64,000 nucleotides of DNA from Pseudomonadota bacterium (GCA_021813805.1 JAKAJL010000007.1:1-64000), one strand, 5' to 3'; counted from the stretch's first letter, positions 9,361 through 18,443 are shown. The notes: a model not told the origin generated them from the letters alone. Numbers and translations are program-made.

Positions 9361-10248
9361 TCACACCCGTTTGGCGTCCTCCGCCGCAAGCGTGACGGGA
9401 ATGCGGAAATATCTCACGCCGTTTTCCTCGGCGGGAGGCAGGCCGCCGGCCCGCATATTGGCCTGGATCGAAGGAAGCAACAACAACGGCTGAGCCAGGG
9501 TGGCGTCGCGAGCCTCACGCTTCGCGACGAATTCATCCTCACCGATTCCATCGTGGACGTGGGGATTTCGGGCTCGCTCTTCGCCGACCGTCGTCTCCCA
9601 TGCGAATTGGTCGCGACCCGGCGCCTTGTAGTCGTGGCCGACAAAAATCCTGGTTTCGGGCGGAAGCGCAAGCAGACGCTTGATCGAACGGAAGAGGGTG
9701 CGGGCGTCGCCGCCCGGAAAATCCGCCCGCGCCGTGCCGTAATCCGGCATGAACAATGTGTCCCCCACAAAAATCGCGTCGCCGATCTTGTAGGCCACAC
9801 AGGCTGGGGTATGTCCCGGGGTGTGCATGACTTCGACTTCCAGCGATCCGATGTTGAATCGTTCGCCATCTTTGAACAAACGATCGAATTCCGCGCCGGA
9901 CGCCGAAACGTCTTGGGCGTTGAAAACGGCCCGGAATATTTTCTGGACATCGCGCACATGATCGCCAATCCCGACGCGCGCGCCGGTTTCACGTTTCACA
10001 ACGCAGGCGGCGGAGAGATGGTCGGCGTGGACATGGGTTTCAAGCACCCAGTCGATCGTGACGCCCTTTTTCATAGCCGCGGCGAGCATTCGGTTCACCG
10101 ACGCGACCGAAGCCCGGCCCGAGCGGTGGTCGTAGTCGAGCACGGGGTCGATGATCGCCGCCTTTCTCGTCGCTTTGTCGATGACTAGGTAGCTCGCGGT
10201 ATTAGTCGGCTCATCAAAAAAGGGGAGAATTTCAAGATTCGGATTCAT
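9361..10248 (-). CDS. Metallo-beta-lactamase-fold hydrolase, Blh/ETHE1-like persulfide dioxygenase
   Basis: A 295-residue protein with the MBL motifs THVHADH (71-77), His146 in MHTPGHTP, Asp163 in FVGDTLFMPD and His205 in FVGHDY. This set, with the DPVLDYD start and the conserved YGTARADFPGGDA segment, matches the Blh group of persulfide dioxygenases, non-heme iron enzymes that oxidise glutathione persulfide to sulfite during sulfide detoxification. In several Rhizobiales, blh is controlled by the sulfide-responsive repressor BigR, but no bigR gene is nearby. The ATG at 10248 is preceded by an imperfect inverted repeat (10259-10286). It is convergent with gpmA. Confidence 0.85.
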   Translation of the reverse strand: MNPNLEILPFFDEPTNTASYLVIDKATRKAAIIDPVLDYDHRSGRASVASVNRMLAAAMKKGVTIDWVLETHVHADHLSAACVVKRETGARVGIGDHVRDVQKIFRAVFNAQDVSASGAEFDRLFKDGERFNIGSLEVEVMHTPGHTPACVAYKIGDAIFVGDTLFMPDYGTARADFPGGDARTLFRSIKRLLALPPETRIFVGHDYKAPGRDQFAWETTVGEERARNPHVHDGIGEDEFVAKREARDATLAQPLLLLPSIQANMRAGGLPPAEENGVRYFRIPVTLAAEDAKRV

Positions 10249-10258
10249 GAGCGGCGCT

Positions 10259-10286
10259 CCGTATATTCGTGTTGCCGCATATATGG
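10259..10286. promoter_or_regulatory. Imperfect inverted repeat upstream of the persulfide-dioxygenase-like gene
   Basis: CCGTATAT at 10259-10266 and ATATATGG at 10279-10286 are inverted repeats with one mismatch, spaced by 12 bases and ending 11 bases before the start codon. The position suits an operator, but no regulator gene is adjacent and the match may be chance. Confidence 0.3.
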
Positions 10287-10361
10287 GTTGTCAGACCCGT
10301 CGCTTCAAACCGCGGCCGCAAATCATCCATGCGATCATGCGGGCCGACGCCCCCGTCTTCC

Positions 10362-11333
10362 TTACTGGCCGGTGGCGTCGAGGCGCGAGATCAGTTGCTC
10401 ATAGAGTTGATTGCGGCGGGTGAAGACATAGTCGACCGGCCGCACCACGACTTCCTCGGCGCCCACGCCGATCAGCCAGTCCGCAAGCGCCGGGGCTTGG
10501 ACTTTCGACGCGGAGAAAATGGCCCGCCCATGACCTCCACGGCGGCGGAGCCGGGCACCGAAAGCCTTCATTCCCTCGGCAAGCGCCTCCGGATCATCCT
10601 CCAGCACGGCGACGATTTCCCGCGTGGTGCGCGCTTCTTCCTCGGCGGCGATCCGCGACAGGATTTTTCTGGCAATCTCTCGCGATTCCGGCGTCCAACG
10701 CGCCCTGAGCGACGCGACGAGATTGGCCTCGGAACGCAGGATCACGCCATCATCGAGCACTTTCAGTCCATTGGCGACAAGCGTCGCCCCGGTCGAGGTA
10801 ATATCCACGATCAACTCGGCCTGGCCCGCCGCCGGCGCGCCTTCGGTCGCTCCGAGGCTCTCCACGATGTGATAATCGGTCACGCCCTTTTCCCGGAAAA
10901 AGACGCGGGTCATGTTCACATATTTGGTCGCGACGCGCATGCGCTCGCCTCGCCGGGCGCGGAAGGCCAAGGCGACATCGTCGAGATCCGCCATGTTGCG
11001 GACGTCGATCCACGCTTGAGGAACGGCGACGACGACATTGGCGTGGCCGAAGCCGAGCGGCGTCAACAGGGCCACGCTCGGCCCGGCTTGCGCCTCATGG
11101 ACCAGATCCTCCCCGGTAATTCCAAAGTGCGCCGCGCCGGAAGCGAGATTCTTGACGATTTCCGACGCCGACAAAAAGGCGACTTCGACATTGTCGACGC
11201 CAGACAGGGCGCCCCGGTAGTCGCGGGCTCCGCGCCCCGTCGTCACCGCAAGGCCGGCGCGGGCGAAAAAGGCATTGGCGTTGTCCTGCAGCCGGCCCTT
11301 GGACGGAACGGCCAGAACGAGTCTGTCGCTCAT
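10362..11333 (-). CDS. hisG: ATP phosphoribosyltransferase catalytic subunit
   Basis: A 323-residue enzyme for the first step of histidine synthesis, joining ATP and PRPP. The N-terminus LVLAVPSKGRLQDNA and the PRPP-loop region ELIVDITSTGATLVANGLKVL are the family landmarks. The chain is about 90 residues longer than the classic short HisG that works with HisZ, yet hisZ is directly upstream. The extra C-terminal part (from about 235) ends in GAEEVVVRPVDYVFTRRNQ. Two tandem ATGs (11336 and 11333) are both possible starts, and either overlaps the hisZ stop, so translation is probably coupled. It is the last gene of hisS-hisZ-hisG. Confidence 0.94.
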   Translation of the reverse strand: MSDRLVLAVPSKGRLQDNANAFFARAGLAVTTGRGARDYRGALSGVDNVEVAFLSASEIVKNLASGAAHFGITGEDLVHEAQAGPSVALLTPLGFGHANVVVAVPQAWIDVRNMADLDDVALAFRARRGERMRVATKYVNMTRVFFREKGVTDYHIVESLGATEGAPAAGQAELIVDITSTGATLVANGLKVLDDGVILRSEANLVASLRARWTPESREIARKILSRIAAEEEARTTREIVAVLEDDPEALAEGMKAFGARLRRRGGHGRAIFSASKVQAPALADWLIGVGAEEVVVRPVDYVFTRRNQLYEQLISRLDATGQ

Positions 11334-12448
11334 CATTGCGCTCCGCTCAAACGCTCGGTGAAAATCGCCGCGCCGACAGCCGGAATGTCTGTCTTGGCGC
11401 CGAGTGTTGACAACAGCCGATCGTAGCGTCCGCCGCCGATCGCCGGCTCTCCGAACGCCATGGCGCCATGCGCGGCGTCCTCCGACGCGGCCTCGAAGAC
11501 AAATCCGGTGTAATATTCGAGATTTCGCGCGAAAGAAGCTGAAAAAACCATAGTGTCCATGTCGAGGCCGCGTGCAGCCATGAAATTGAGCCGCTGGTCG
11601 AAACGGTCCATCTCCGCGTCGAGATCGATATGGGATTGAGCGAAAAGCGCGCGCAACTCCATAGAAGCCTGATCGGGCTGGCTTTCGATCGCGAAGAACT
11701 TCTGAAGCAGATCGCGCTTGGCGTCGTCGAGCGCCGCGCGCGAACGAAGCGACGCCTGTTCCAGGAAACGCTCGGCGATCTCGCCCGCCGTGCGACCGCC
11801 CAAGGCGGCAATTCCCGCGATTTTGAGAAGGTCCTCGACCAAGGCGCGCGCGCCCGCCTTGTCGGCGCCGTCGAGCGCCGCCAGCACGCCGGCATGGTCG
11901 CCGCGCGCATCTACCGGCGCCAGAATCCCGTCGATCCTTTCGCCCTTGGCGAGGCCGCCACGAATGCGGCGCATCCAGACCGGCGGCAGACTCAGCTTTT
12001 CCAGCACCGCCGCGAGCAATCCGGCGTCGCCGAGGCGCGTCCGCCATGTTTTGCCGGCGCCAGCGGACTCAAGCGCCAACGCCAAGACTTCGGCGTCGGC
12101 CGCCTCGCGGTCTGCGCGTCCGAAATTTTCGAGCCCGGCCTGCACGAATTCCGCAGATCCCGCGGAACATTGACGGAAAACCGGTCCATGACAGCAAAAG
12201 GCGGCCGGAGAGCCCGCTCGCGGCGAGGCGAGATAAGCGAGAGAGACGGGAATGGTGAATTCGGGCCGCAGACAATAGTCTCCGCCAGTTCCATCGGAGG
12301 TCAACAGCAGGCGGCCACGCATGTCCTCGCCGGACAAAGCGAGAAAAATCGAGGCTGGCTGCAATATCGACGGATCGCAAAATTCATAACCCGCGGCTTC
12401 GAGCTTCTGCAGGAAAGCCTCGCCCGTGCGCGCCCGACCGCCGTTCAT
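11333..12448 (-). CDS. hisZ: ATP phosphoribosyltransferase regulatory subunit HisZ
   Basis: A 371-residue class II aminoacyl-tRNA-synthetase-like protein that activates HisG and carries its histidine feedback. Visible landmarks are ILQPASIFLALSGEDMRGRLLLTSD, CLRPEFTIPVSLAYL, the ARNLEYYTGFVFEA segment and the end motif GGGRYDRLLSTLGA, all paralogous to HisS. I chose ATG 12448 because GGAG lies five bases upstream and a perfect hairpin (12486-12512) separates it from hisS. An ATG at 12508 would add 20 low-complexity residues and put the hairpin in the coding region. The stop overlaps the hisG start. Confidence 0.93.
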   Translation of the reverse strand: MNGGRARTGEAFLQKLEAAGYEFCDPSILQPASIFLALSGEDMRGRLLLTSDGTGGDYCLRPEFTIPVSLAYLASPRAGSPAAFCCHGPVFRQCSAGSAEFVQAGLENFGRADREAADAEVLALALESAGAGKTWRTRLGDAGLLAAVLEKLSLPPVWMRRIRGGLAKGERIDGILAPVDARGDHAGVLAALDGADKAGARALVEDLLKIAGIAALGGRTAGEIAERFLEQASLRSRAALDDAKRDLLQKFFAIESQPDQASMELRALFAQSHIDLDAEMDRFDQRLNFMAARGLDMDTMVFSASFARNLEYYTGFVFEAASEDAAHGAMAFGEPAIGGGRYDRLLSTLGAKTDIPAVGAAIFTERLSGAQ

Positions 12449-12485
12449 CACAACTCCAAGCTCCTGAATTTTCGGCGCAGTGCTA

Positions 12486-12512
12486 GCAGATGCGCGCGGC
12501 GCGCGCATCTGC
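12486..12512. repeat. Perfect 12-bp inverted repeat between hisS and hisZ
   Basis: GCAGATGCGCGC at 12486-12497 and its exact reverse complement at 12501-12512 are separated by GGC. In the hisS-hisZ mRNA this makes a very stable stem with a three-base loop. No T-run follows on the transcribed strand, so it is more likely an mRNA-stability or translation element than a terminator. Confidence 0.7.
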
Positions 12513-12542
12513 TTTCACGAAGCAGGGTGAATTGCCTTTTGT

Positions 12543-14042
12543 TCACAACCCATGGCGTTCCAGAATCTCTCGCACCGCCGCAACCATATTTTCCTCGGAA
12601 ACAGCGATCTGCGCGGGGCGCGCCGTCTTCCATTCCTCATTTGAAGCAATCGCCTCGGCCGCGCGCGCGCCTTCGATCAGGTCCTTGATCTGAACCTCGC
12701 CGCGCTGGCGCTCGTCAGAGCCTTGAATGATCACGCAGGGACTTTTGCGGCGATCCGCGTATTTCATTTGCGCCTTCATCCCCGCCGATCCCAAGTAAAG
12801 CTCGGCGCGCACCCCGGCGTCGCGCAAACGTCCAACGAGGGATTGGTGATCGGCGACGCGATCGCGGTCCATCACCAGCACGACCACGGGGCCATTGTGC
12901 GGCGCGCAGGCCACGATCGGCGAGTGAATCGCCTTGAGGGCCGCGTAAAGCCGCGAAACGCCTATGGAAAAGCCGGTCGCCGGCGCGTCTTCGCCACGAA
13001 AACGCGCCACCAGCCCATCATAGCGTCCGCCACCGCCGACCGAACCGAACCGGATCGGCTGGCCTTTATCGTCGGTCGCCGGGATCGAAAGGTCAGCTTC
13101 GAACACCGGCCCGGTGTAATATTCCAGCCCGCGCACAACGGAGGGGTCGAGGCTGATGCGGCTTTCATTGTAGCCGGCCGCCCGAGCGAGATCGTCGATG
13201 GCGCGCAACTCCGCGACGCCATCCATCCCGCGCGGCGAAGTCGTCACGATAGCCTCCAGGGCTTCAAGCGTCTGGTGATTGGTCGAGCGTCGCGCCATTG
13301 TGAAAGCGATGACTTTCTCGATGGCGTCGGGATCGAGGCCCGCGCCCTTGGTGAAATCGCCGGAATCATCCTTGCGACCCCCGCCGAGCAGGGCGCGCAC
13401 GCCGTCCGCGCCGAGACGGTCGAGTTTATCGATCGCGCGCAAAACCACGAGCCGCCGCCCCGCATTCTCCGGCGCGCCAAGGCCGATTGTTTCCATCACG
13501 CCGTCGAGAATTTTTCGGTTGTTCACCTTGATGCAATAATCGCCGCGTGCGATCCCGAGTTTTTCCAGTGTGTCAGCGGCCATCATGCAGAGTTCGGCGT
13601 CGGCGGCGGGACTCGCGGAGCCGATGGTGTCGGCGTCGAACTGCAGGAACTGGCGGAATCGTCCGGGTCCCGGCTTTTCGTTTCGGAAGACATATCCGCA
13701 GCGCAACGTCCGGTATGGCTTGGGCAGGCTCTCGAAGTTTTCGGCGAATTGACGGGCGAGCGGCGCGGTCAGGTCATAGCGAAGCGAAAGCCATTGGTCG
13801 TCATCGTCCTGGAACGAGAACACCCCTTCATTCGGCCGATCCTGGTCCGGCAAAAATTTGCCGAGCGCGTCGGTATATTCCATCGCCGGCGTTTCGACCG
13901 CCTCGAAGCCATAGAGCTCATAATTGCGTCGGATCGCCGCGAGCATCGCGTCCACGGCGGCGATCTCATCGCCACTGCGATCGGCCAGGCCACGCGGCAA
14001 CCGCGCTTTCACCAGAGAGACGGCGGTTTTGGCTTGTTTCAT
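12543..14042 (-). CDS. hisS: Histidyl-tRNA synthetase
   Basis: A 499-residue class II synthetase that charges tRNA-His. Motif 2 region: [24 protein letters not shown] (shown in part) near residue 105-130. Histidine-specific motif: [14 protein letters not shown]. Motif 3: [15 protein letters not shown]. The C-terminal anticodon-binding domain runs through [20 protein letters not shown] to the end. The start at 14042 ([22 protein letters not shown]) gives the normal N-terminus; the longer open frame to 14438 is antisense to the HAD gene and rejected. hisS begins a three-gene operon with its paralogue hisZ and hisG, a standard arrangement in Rhizobiales. Confidence 0.97.
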   Translation of the reverse strand: MKQAKTAVSLVKARLPRGLADRSGDEIAAVDAMLAAIRRNYELYGFEAVETPAMEYTDALGKFLPDQDRPNEGVFSFQDDDDQWLSLRYDLTAPLARQFAENFESLPKPYRTLRCGYVFRNEKPGPGRFRQFLQFDADTIGSASPAADAELCMMAADTLEKLGIARGDYCIKVNNRKILDGVMETIGLGAPENAGRRLVVLRAIDKLDRLGADGVRALLGGGRKDDSGDFTKGAGLDPDAIEKVIAFTMARRSTNHQTLEALEAIVTTSPRGMDGVAELRAIDDLARAAGYNESRISLDPSVVRGLEYYTGPVFEADLSIPATDDKGQPIRFGSVGGGGRYDGLVARFRGEDAPATGFSIGVSRLYAALKAIHSPIVACAPHNGPVVVLVMDRDRVADHQSLVGRLRDAGVRAELYLGSAGMKAQMKYADRRKSPCVIIQGSDERQRGEVQIKDLIEGARAAEAIASNEEWKTARPAQIAVSEENMVAAVREILERHGL

Positions 14043-14211
14043 GATTTGGTTCCGTTGGGCTTCGCTGTCATAAGCGGGCGCAACCGCGCGGACAAGTCTC
14101 GACATGGCGAGCGCGGCAAGGGAACCTGGCCCCAATTCCACCGCACCGCGCCAAGCTCTGCTTGACTTCATCGCCACACGCCTATAGCGCCGCACCATGA
14201 CAGGAATTTCC

Positions 14212-15114
14212 ATGACCCACGATCCGGAGGACGCCGCCTTCGCCCTGTCCGGTCTCGCCCAGGCGCAGGATCGGTATGACGCGTTCCTGTGCGACATCTG
14301 GGGCGTTTTGCACAATGGCGAGCGCAATTTTGCGCCCGCCGTCGAAGCCCTGCGCAATTTACGCCGGCGTGGCAAGGCGGTGACACTGATTACCAACGCC
14401 CCCCGTCCCCAGCGGGAGGTCGCCGAACAACTGGCCACACTCGGTATAGACGTCGACTGCTATGACTCCATCGCCACATCCGGCGACGTTTGCGCCGAGG
14501 CGATCGCCGAACGATCCCCGGGCCGCCCCTTCCACATCGGACCGGAACGCGACCGGCCCGTCTTCGTGGCGGCCAGCGCCCTGACCACGCATGATGTCGC
14601 GCCCGTCGCGCTCGCGGACGCCGATTTCGCGGTTTGCACCGGCCTGGTCGATGACACGACAGAAACGCCGACTGACTATGAGGACGTGCTGGTCGCCTGT
14701 CGCGCAAAGAATCTGCCGATGATTTGCGCGAATCCCGATCTCGTCGTCTATCGCGGCGATCAACTCGTCTATTGCGCGGGCGCGTTGGCCGAACGTTACG
14801 AGGAGCTTGGCGGCGCGGTCGAGCAGGCCGGAAAACCCTATGCGCCGATCTATCGCATGGCGATCGGGCTATTGGAAAAGGCTTGGGGAAAACCCCTAGG
14901 CGCCGATCGCATTCTCGCCATCGGCGACGCGATCCATACCGACATCGCCGGCGCGGCGAACATGGGCCTGGACAGTCTCCTGATTACACAGGGGATCCAT
15001 CGCGCCGAATTGCATGGGTCGTCCTCCGACGCCCTTGACTTGGAAGCTTACAAGCAGTTCATGCAAAACCATGAGCTTGTTCCGGTCTATCGCATGAACC
15101 GGCTGGCCTGGTAG
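14212..15114 (+). CDS. HAD-superfamily class IIA hydrolase, NagD-like (TIGR01459 type)
   Basis: A 300-residue predicted phosphatase. HAD motif I is [15 protein letters not shown] (23-37), motif II is [10 protein letters not shown], and the C-terminal metal site is [30 protein letters not shown]. The class IIA cap lies between. Motif I reads Asp28-Ile-Trp rather than Asp-x-Asp, which is characteristic of this alphaproteobacterial subgroup and makes the general acid uncertain. The substrate is unknown. ATG 14212 has AGGA seven bases upstream; the earlier in-frame ATG at 14197 lacks a ribosome site. The gene is divergent from hisS and followed by a MaoC-type gene. Confidence 0.85.
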   Translation: MTHDPEDAAFALSGLAQAQDRYDAFLCDIWGVLHNGERNFAPAVEALRNLRRRGKAVTLITNAPRPQREVAEQLATLGIDVDCYDSIATSGDVCAEAIAERSPGRPFHIGPERDRPVFVAASALTTHDVAPVALADADFAVCTGLVDDTTETPTDYEDVLVACRAKNLPMICANPDLVVYRGDQLVYCAGALAERYEELGGAVEQAGKPYAPIYRMAIGLLEKAWGKPLGADRILAIGDAIHTDIAGAANMGLDSLLITQGIHRAELHGSSSDALDLEAYKQFMQNHELVPVYRMNRLAW

Positions 15115-15201
15115 CCTCGCATAATTGCCAATGGACATTTGCGCGCCGGCGCCCTTCTGTTGTTCAGCTGCGAGAAAGCTCGACAAGAGAAAGCCCTGAA
15201 G

Positions 15202-15660
15202 ATGTCCGAACCGTTCAAGACCTATTATTTCGAGGATCTCAGCGTCGGCATGCGCGAATCCTTGATGAAAACGGTCATGAATGAAGATGTTGTCGGTTTT
15301 GCCGAACTCTCTGGCGACCACAACCCAATACATCTGTCGGAACATTTCGCCAAAAAGACCCGCTTCGGCGAGCGCATCGCCCATGGTCTTTATACCGCCA
15401 GCCTGATCTCGGCCGTTTTGGGCATGTATCTGCCGGGTCCTGGCGCCGTCTATCTTCACCAGACCTTGAATTTCAAAGGCCCGGTCAAAATTGGCGATGT
15501 CGTCACCATCAGCGTCGAGGTCATCGAACTCGTTGAAAAGGGCCGGCGATGCAAGCTGCATTGCGAGGCGATGGTGGACGGCAAGGTCGTATTGGACGGC
15601 GAGGCGATCGTCATGGTTCCGACACGAGAGGCGGGGCAGCCGAAGGCCGCGGCCAGTTGA
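15202..15660 (+). CDS. MaoC-family (R)-specific enoyl-CoA hydratase
   Basis: A 152-residue hot-dog-fold hydratase. The catalytic signature Asp39-His-Asn-Pro-Ile-His44 in ELSGDHNPIHLSEHFA is that of (R)-specific enoyl-CoA hydratases. RIAHGLYTASLISAVLGMYLPGPG is the conserved central helix. Such enzymes hydrate trans-2-enoyl-CoA to (R)-3-hydroxyacyl-CoA, for example to feed PHA synthesis, or act in related acyl-CoA steps. The start at 15202 (MSEPFKTYYFEDL) gives the normal N-terminus; the open frame to 15139 adds an unlikely leader. It ends three bases from the convergent ETF methyltransferase gene, next to fadD, so acyl-CoA metabolism is a shared theme. Confidence 0.88.
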   Translation: MSEPFKTYYFEDLSVGMRESLMKTVMNEDVVGFAELSGDHNPIHLSEHFAKKTRFGERIAHGLYTASLISAVLGMYLPGPGAVYLHQTLNFKGPVKIGDVVTISVEVIELVEKGRRCKLHCEAMVDGKVVLDGEAIVMVPTREAGQPKAAAS

Positions 15661-15663
15661 ACA

Positions 15664-16323
15664 TTATCCCTCGTCCCGGAAACACCAAACCTGGGCGTGT
15701 TTGATTTCGCAGTCCTCCAGCGCACGCGTCACCGGGACCCGATATTCCGCGATCGACTCCAGTCGGTCACGCGCCAGATAGGTCCTCCCCGGATCGCCGA
15801 CCAGCACATGGGCGCCTCGTCGCCGCAGACTGTCGAGCCAGTCGGTGACGCTTTGCGCCATGTCGCGCTCATAGGAAACGTCGCCAGCGAGGATGACGTC
15901 CCATTTCTCATCGAGTCCGATGAGATCTTGAACCCGAGGGTGGACCATCACGCCATTGGCGGCGGCGTTCAGTCGTATGGCGGCGCCCGCGAAAGCGTCA
16001 ATGTCGCTGGCGTCCACGTGCCGCGCGCCATTTTTGGCCGCCGCGATGGCGACGAGTCCCGAGCCCGAGGCGAAATCGAGGACCTTCTTGCCGGCAACGC
16101 ATTCTGGATGATCGAGAACATAACGCGCCAAAGCCTGCCCGCCTGCCCAGGCGAAGGCCCAGAACGGCGGCGGAAGACCGATCTCGCCGAGTTCCTCCTC
16201 GGTTTTCCGCCACAATTCCGTCGCCTCGTCCGCAAGGTGAAGCGAGATTTCGGGCGCATGCGGCGTCGGCAGCAACCTCGTCTGCGCGCGGATGAAGGCC
16301 GCCCGGTCCGATATTTGCGTCAA
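15664..16323 (-). CDS. Probable ETF-beta protein lysine methyltransferase
   Basis: A 219-residue class I methyltransferase. LPPPFWAFAWAGGQALARY (50-68) precedes SAM motif I KVLDFASGSGLVAIAA (80-95), then SDIDAFA, the DVILAGDVSYER motif near 133-144 and GDPGRTYL. This pattern matches the METTL20/ETFBKMT family, which includes bacterial members that methylate lysines of electron transfer flavoprotein beta and thereby reduce electron flow from acyl-CoA dehydrogenases. The TTG start shares four bases (TTGA) with the fadD stop, so the two are translationally coupled. The link to fatty-acid activation supports the assignment. The true target protein remains inferred. Confidence 0.78.
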   Translation of the reverse strand: MTQISDRAAFIRAQTRLLPTPHAPEISLHLADEATELWRKTEEELGEIGLPPPFWAFAWAGGQALARYVLDHPECVAGKKVLDFASGSGLVAIAAAKNGARHVDASDIDAFAGAAIRLNAAANGVMVHPRVQDLIGLDEKWDVILAGDVSYERDMAQSVTDWLDSLRRRGAHVLVGDPGRTYLARDRLESIAEYRVPVTRALEDCEIKHAQVWCFRDEG

Positions 16324-18011
16324 CGTGACAACGATTCCTTCAGGCTGCGGCGCAGAACCTTTCCGACGTTGGTTTTCGGCAATTCAGTGCGGAAAATGAA
16401 CTCGCGCGGCATTTTGTAGCCGGTCAACCGCTCGCGGCAAAAATGGCGAAGGTCCTCCTCGGTCAGCCCCTGTTCGCGCGGGACGACGAAGGCGACGACC
16501 TCCTCGCCCGTGGCGTCGGAGGGACGGCCAATCACCGCCGCTTCACGCACCTTGGGATGCTCCACCAGGACGCTCTCGACTTCGTTCGGATAAACATTGA
16601 AGCCTGATACGATGATGAGGTCCTTGAGTCGGTCGACGATCTTGATCTGTCCGTCCGGCAGCATGACCGCGACATCGCCGGTTCGGAAATAGCCGTCAGC
16701 GGTCATCGCCGCCTCCGTGGCCATGGGGCGGTCCCAATATCCGGCCATGACCTGGGGTCCCCGCGCGCAGATTTCTCCAGCCTCCCCCATAGGGACAGGT
16801 TCGCCAGACGAATCACGGATGGAAATTTCCGTCGAAGGCAAAGGATAGCCAACGGTGCCGGTGAATTCCTCGATATCCGGCCGGTTTCCGCAAAGCACGG
16901 GCGAGGTCTCGGAAAGGCCGTACCCCTCGATGATCGCCTTTCCGGTAAGCCTTCGCCATTTGCGGGCGACGGCCTGCTGCGTCGCCATGCCGCCCGCAAC
17001 GAAAAAGATAACGTGACTGAAATCGACCTTCCCGATGTCCGGATGATCCGCAAGAACATTGTATAGCGTATTGACACCCGCGAAAATGTGGAAGACATGC
17101 TTACGCAAAAGCTTTACGAATCCTCGTATATCGCGTGGATTTGCTATCAGAAGACAAGTCCCACCGACACGCATCTGGAACCAGAAACAAGCCGTCAGCG
17201 CGTAAATGTGATAAAGTGGCAAGGCGGTGATCATCACCGTCGGCCCGACTTTCGCGAGCTGGGGTCCGAACCATGCCACGCTTTGCTCGACATTGGCGAC
17301 CAGATTTCGGTGCAGCAGCATGGCGCCTTTGGCCGAACCGGTGGTGCCGCCGGTATATTGCAAAACCGCGAGATCGTCGGCCGAAACCAGAACTGCTCGC
17401 AGTTTCTTCCCTTGCGCCGCGCGCAGCACGCTGGAAAAGGCGATGGCGTTGTTCAATGCGAATTTCGGAACGGCCTTCTTCACCCAGCGCGAAACAAAAT
17501 TAATCGCAGCGCCTTTGGCGCCAAGAAGATCGCCGGGCGTAACCAGAATGACGCGCTCAAGTTTCAAATGTTCGGCGACCGCGGCGACGGTCGCCGCAAA
17601 ATTTTCGAGAACAAAAAGAAAGCGTGGCGACGAGTCGGTGATTTGCAACTCCAGTTCGCGCGATGTATAGAGCGGATTGATATTTACGATCACCCCTCCG
17701 GCCTGGAGGATCCCGAGGAGGATCGCGGGATAGGCCATCACATTGGGCGCCATAATTGCAATTCGGTCGCCTTTGACGACGCCCGCTTCTTGAAGCCAGG
17801 CTGACACCAGGTCAGCCGTTGCGCCTAATTGCTCGTAACTCAGCCGCGTCCCAAAACTTTCCAGCGCCACCCGAGAGCCAAAGTCCGCGCGACTGCGGCG
17901 CCACATCTCGACCAATGTCATCCCGGCCGGAGGGCATATTTCAGCCGGCACACCGGGAGGATAGTGCGCCAACCACGGCCTTTGAGCCAAAACCTCCGCT
18001 GAGACGTCCAT
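16320..18011 (-). CDS. fadD: Long-chain fatty acid-CoA ligase
   Basis: A 563-residue AMP-forming ligase that activates fatty acids for beta-oxidation or lipid synthesis, probably at the inner face of the membrane. The P-loop-like AMP motif YTGGTTGSAKGAML is at 219-232, the A5 motif EGYGLSETSPV near 364, the hinge DGYFRTGDVAVMLPDGQIKIVDRLKDLI (in part) near 455-480 and the C-terminal lysine in GKVLRRSLKE. Length and order are complete. ATG 18011 opens the family N-terminus RPWLAHYPPGVP. The stop overlaps the downstream methyltransferase start. A 432-base gap separates it from divergent ffh. Confidence 0.95.
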   Translation of the reverse strand: MDVSAEVLAQRPWLAHYPPGVPAEICPPAGMTLVEMWRRSRADFGSRVALESFGTRLSYEQLGATADLVSAWLQEAGVVKGDRIAIMAPNVMAYPAILLGILQAGGVIVNINPLYTSRELELQITDSSPRFLFVLENFAATVAAVAEHLKLERVILVTPGDLLGAKGAAINFVSRWVKKAVPKFALNNAIAFSSVLRAAQGKKLRAVLVSADDLAVLQYTGGTTGSAKGAMLLHRNLVANVEQSVAWFGPQLAKVGPTVMITALPLYHIYALTACFWFQMRVGGTCLLIANPRDIRGFVKLLRKHVFHIFAGVNTLYNVLADHPDIGKVDFSHVIFFVAGGMATQQAVARKWRRLTGKAIIEGYGLSETSPVLCGNRPDIEEFTGTVGYPLPSTEISIRDSSGEPVPMGEAGEICARGPQVMAGYWDRPMATEAAMTADGYFRTGDVAVMLPDGQIKIVDRLKDLIIVSGFNVYPNEVESVLVEHPKVREAAVIGRPSDATGEEVVAFVVPREQGLTEEDLRHFCRERLTGYKMPREFIFRTELPKTNVGKVLRRSLKESLSR

Positions 18012-18443
18012 AACCGTCCTTCCCGCGTTGCGATTATTAGTTTAAATATGAACCATTTCGCGGCGAAAAAGCAAGCTCATTTCGGATGACTCCGCACCGT
18101 CGCCCGGAATGGGTTCCCCGCAAATCGATAGAACATTATCAAATCAAAAATCGTCGCCGCCAAGTCGGCATCGGGCTTTGCCCGCTGCGAATGATCAGAA
18201 TTCGCGATGTCATCGTCATTCTCTGAGCGACCACCCTTCGAGCCCTCAAATATTTGACTCGTGACTGGACAGAAGGTAAAAGCGCAGCCTCTCTTGAGTG
18301 AGATGGGACCAGCATAGCCGACCTGCGCCGGACGCGGGAGGCCCACGCCCGGCAGCGCGGTGCGCTCCCGGGCGCGTTTTGCTTTGAAAGCTCGTTTTCC
18401 ACGAGAGATGCGGAAGACTCCGCGGCAACAAAAGGATCTTGGG
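18012..18443. other. Intergenic region between fadD and ffh
   Basis: The gap holds the divergent promoters of fadD and ffh. The first 70 bases next to fadD are AT-rich (GATTATTAGTTTAAATATG). Short open frames exist on both strands but none has a ribosome site and recognisable sequence. I looked for the conserved core of 4.5S SRP RNA, whose partner protein is encoded next door, and did not find it. The ffh side has AAAGGATCTTGGG before the start codon. Confidence 0.45.

Noticed and set aside
11347-12294. Additional minus-strand frames inside hisZ
   Set aside because: They are other-frame shadows of hisZ and lack any independent support.
18012-18443. Possible 4.5S SRP RNA gene next to ffh
   Set aside because: The conserved asymmetric-loop and tetraloop core of SRP RNA could not be found on either strand.
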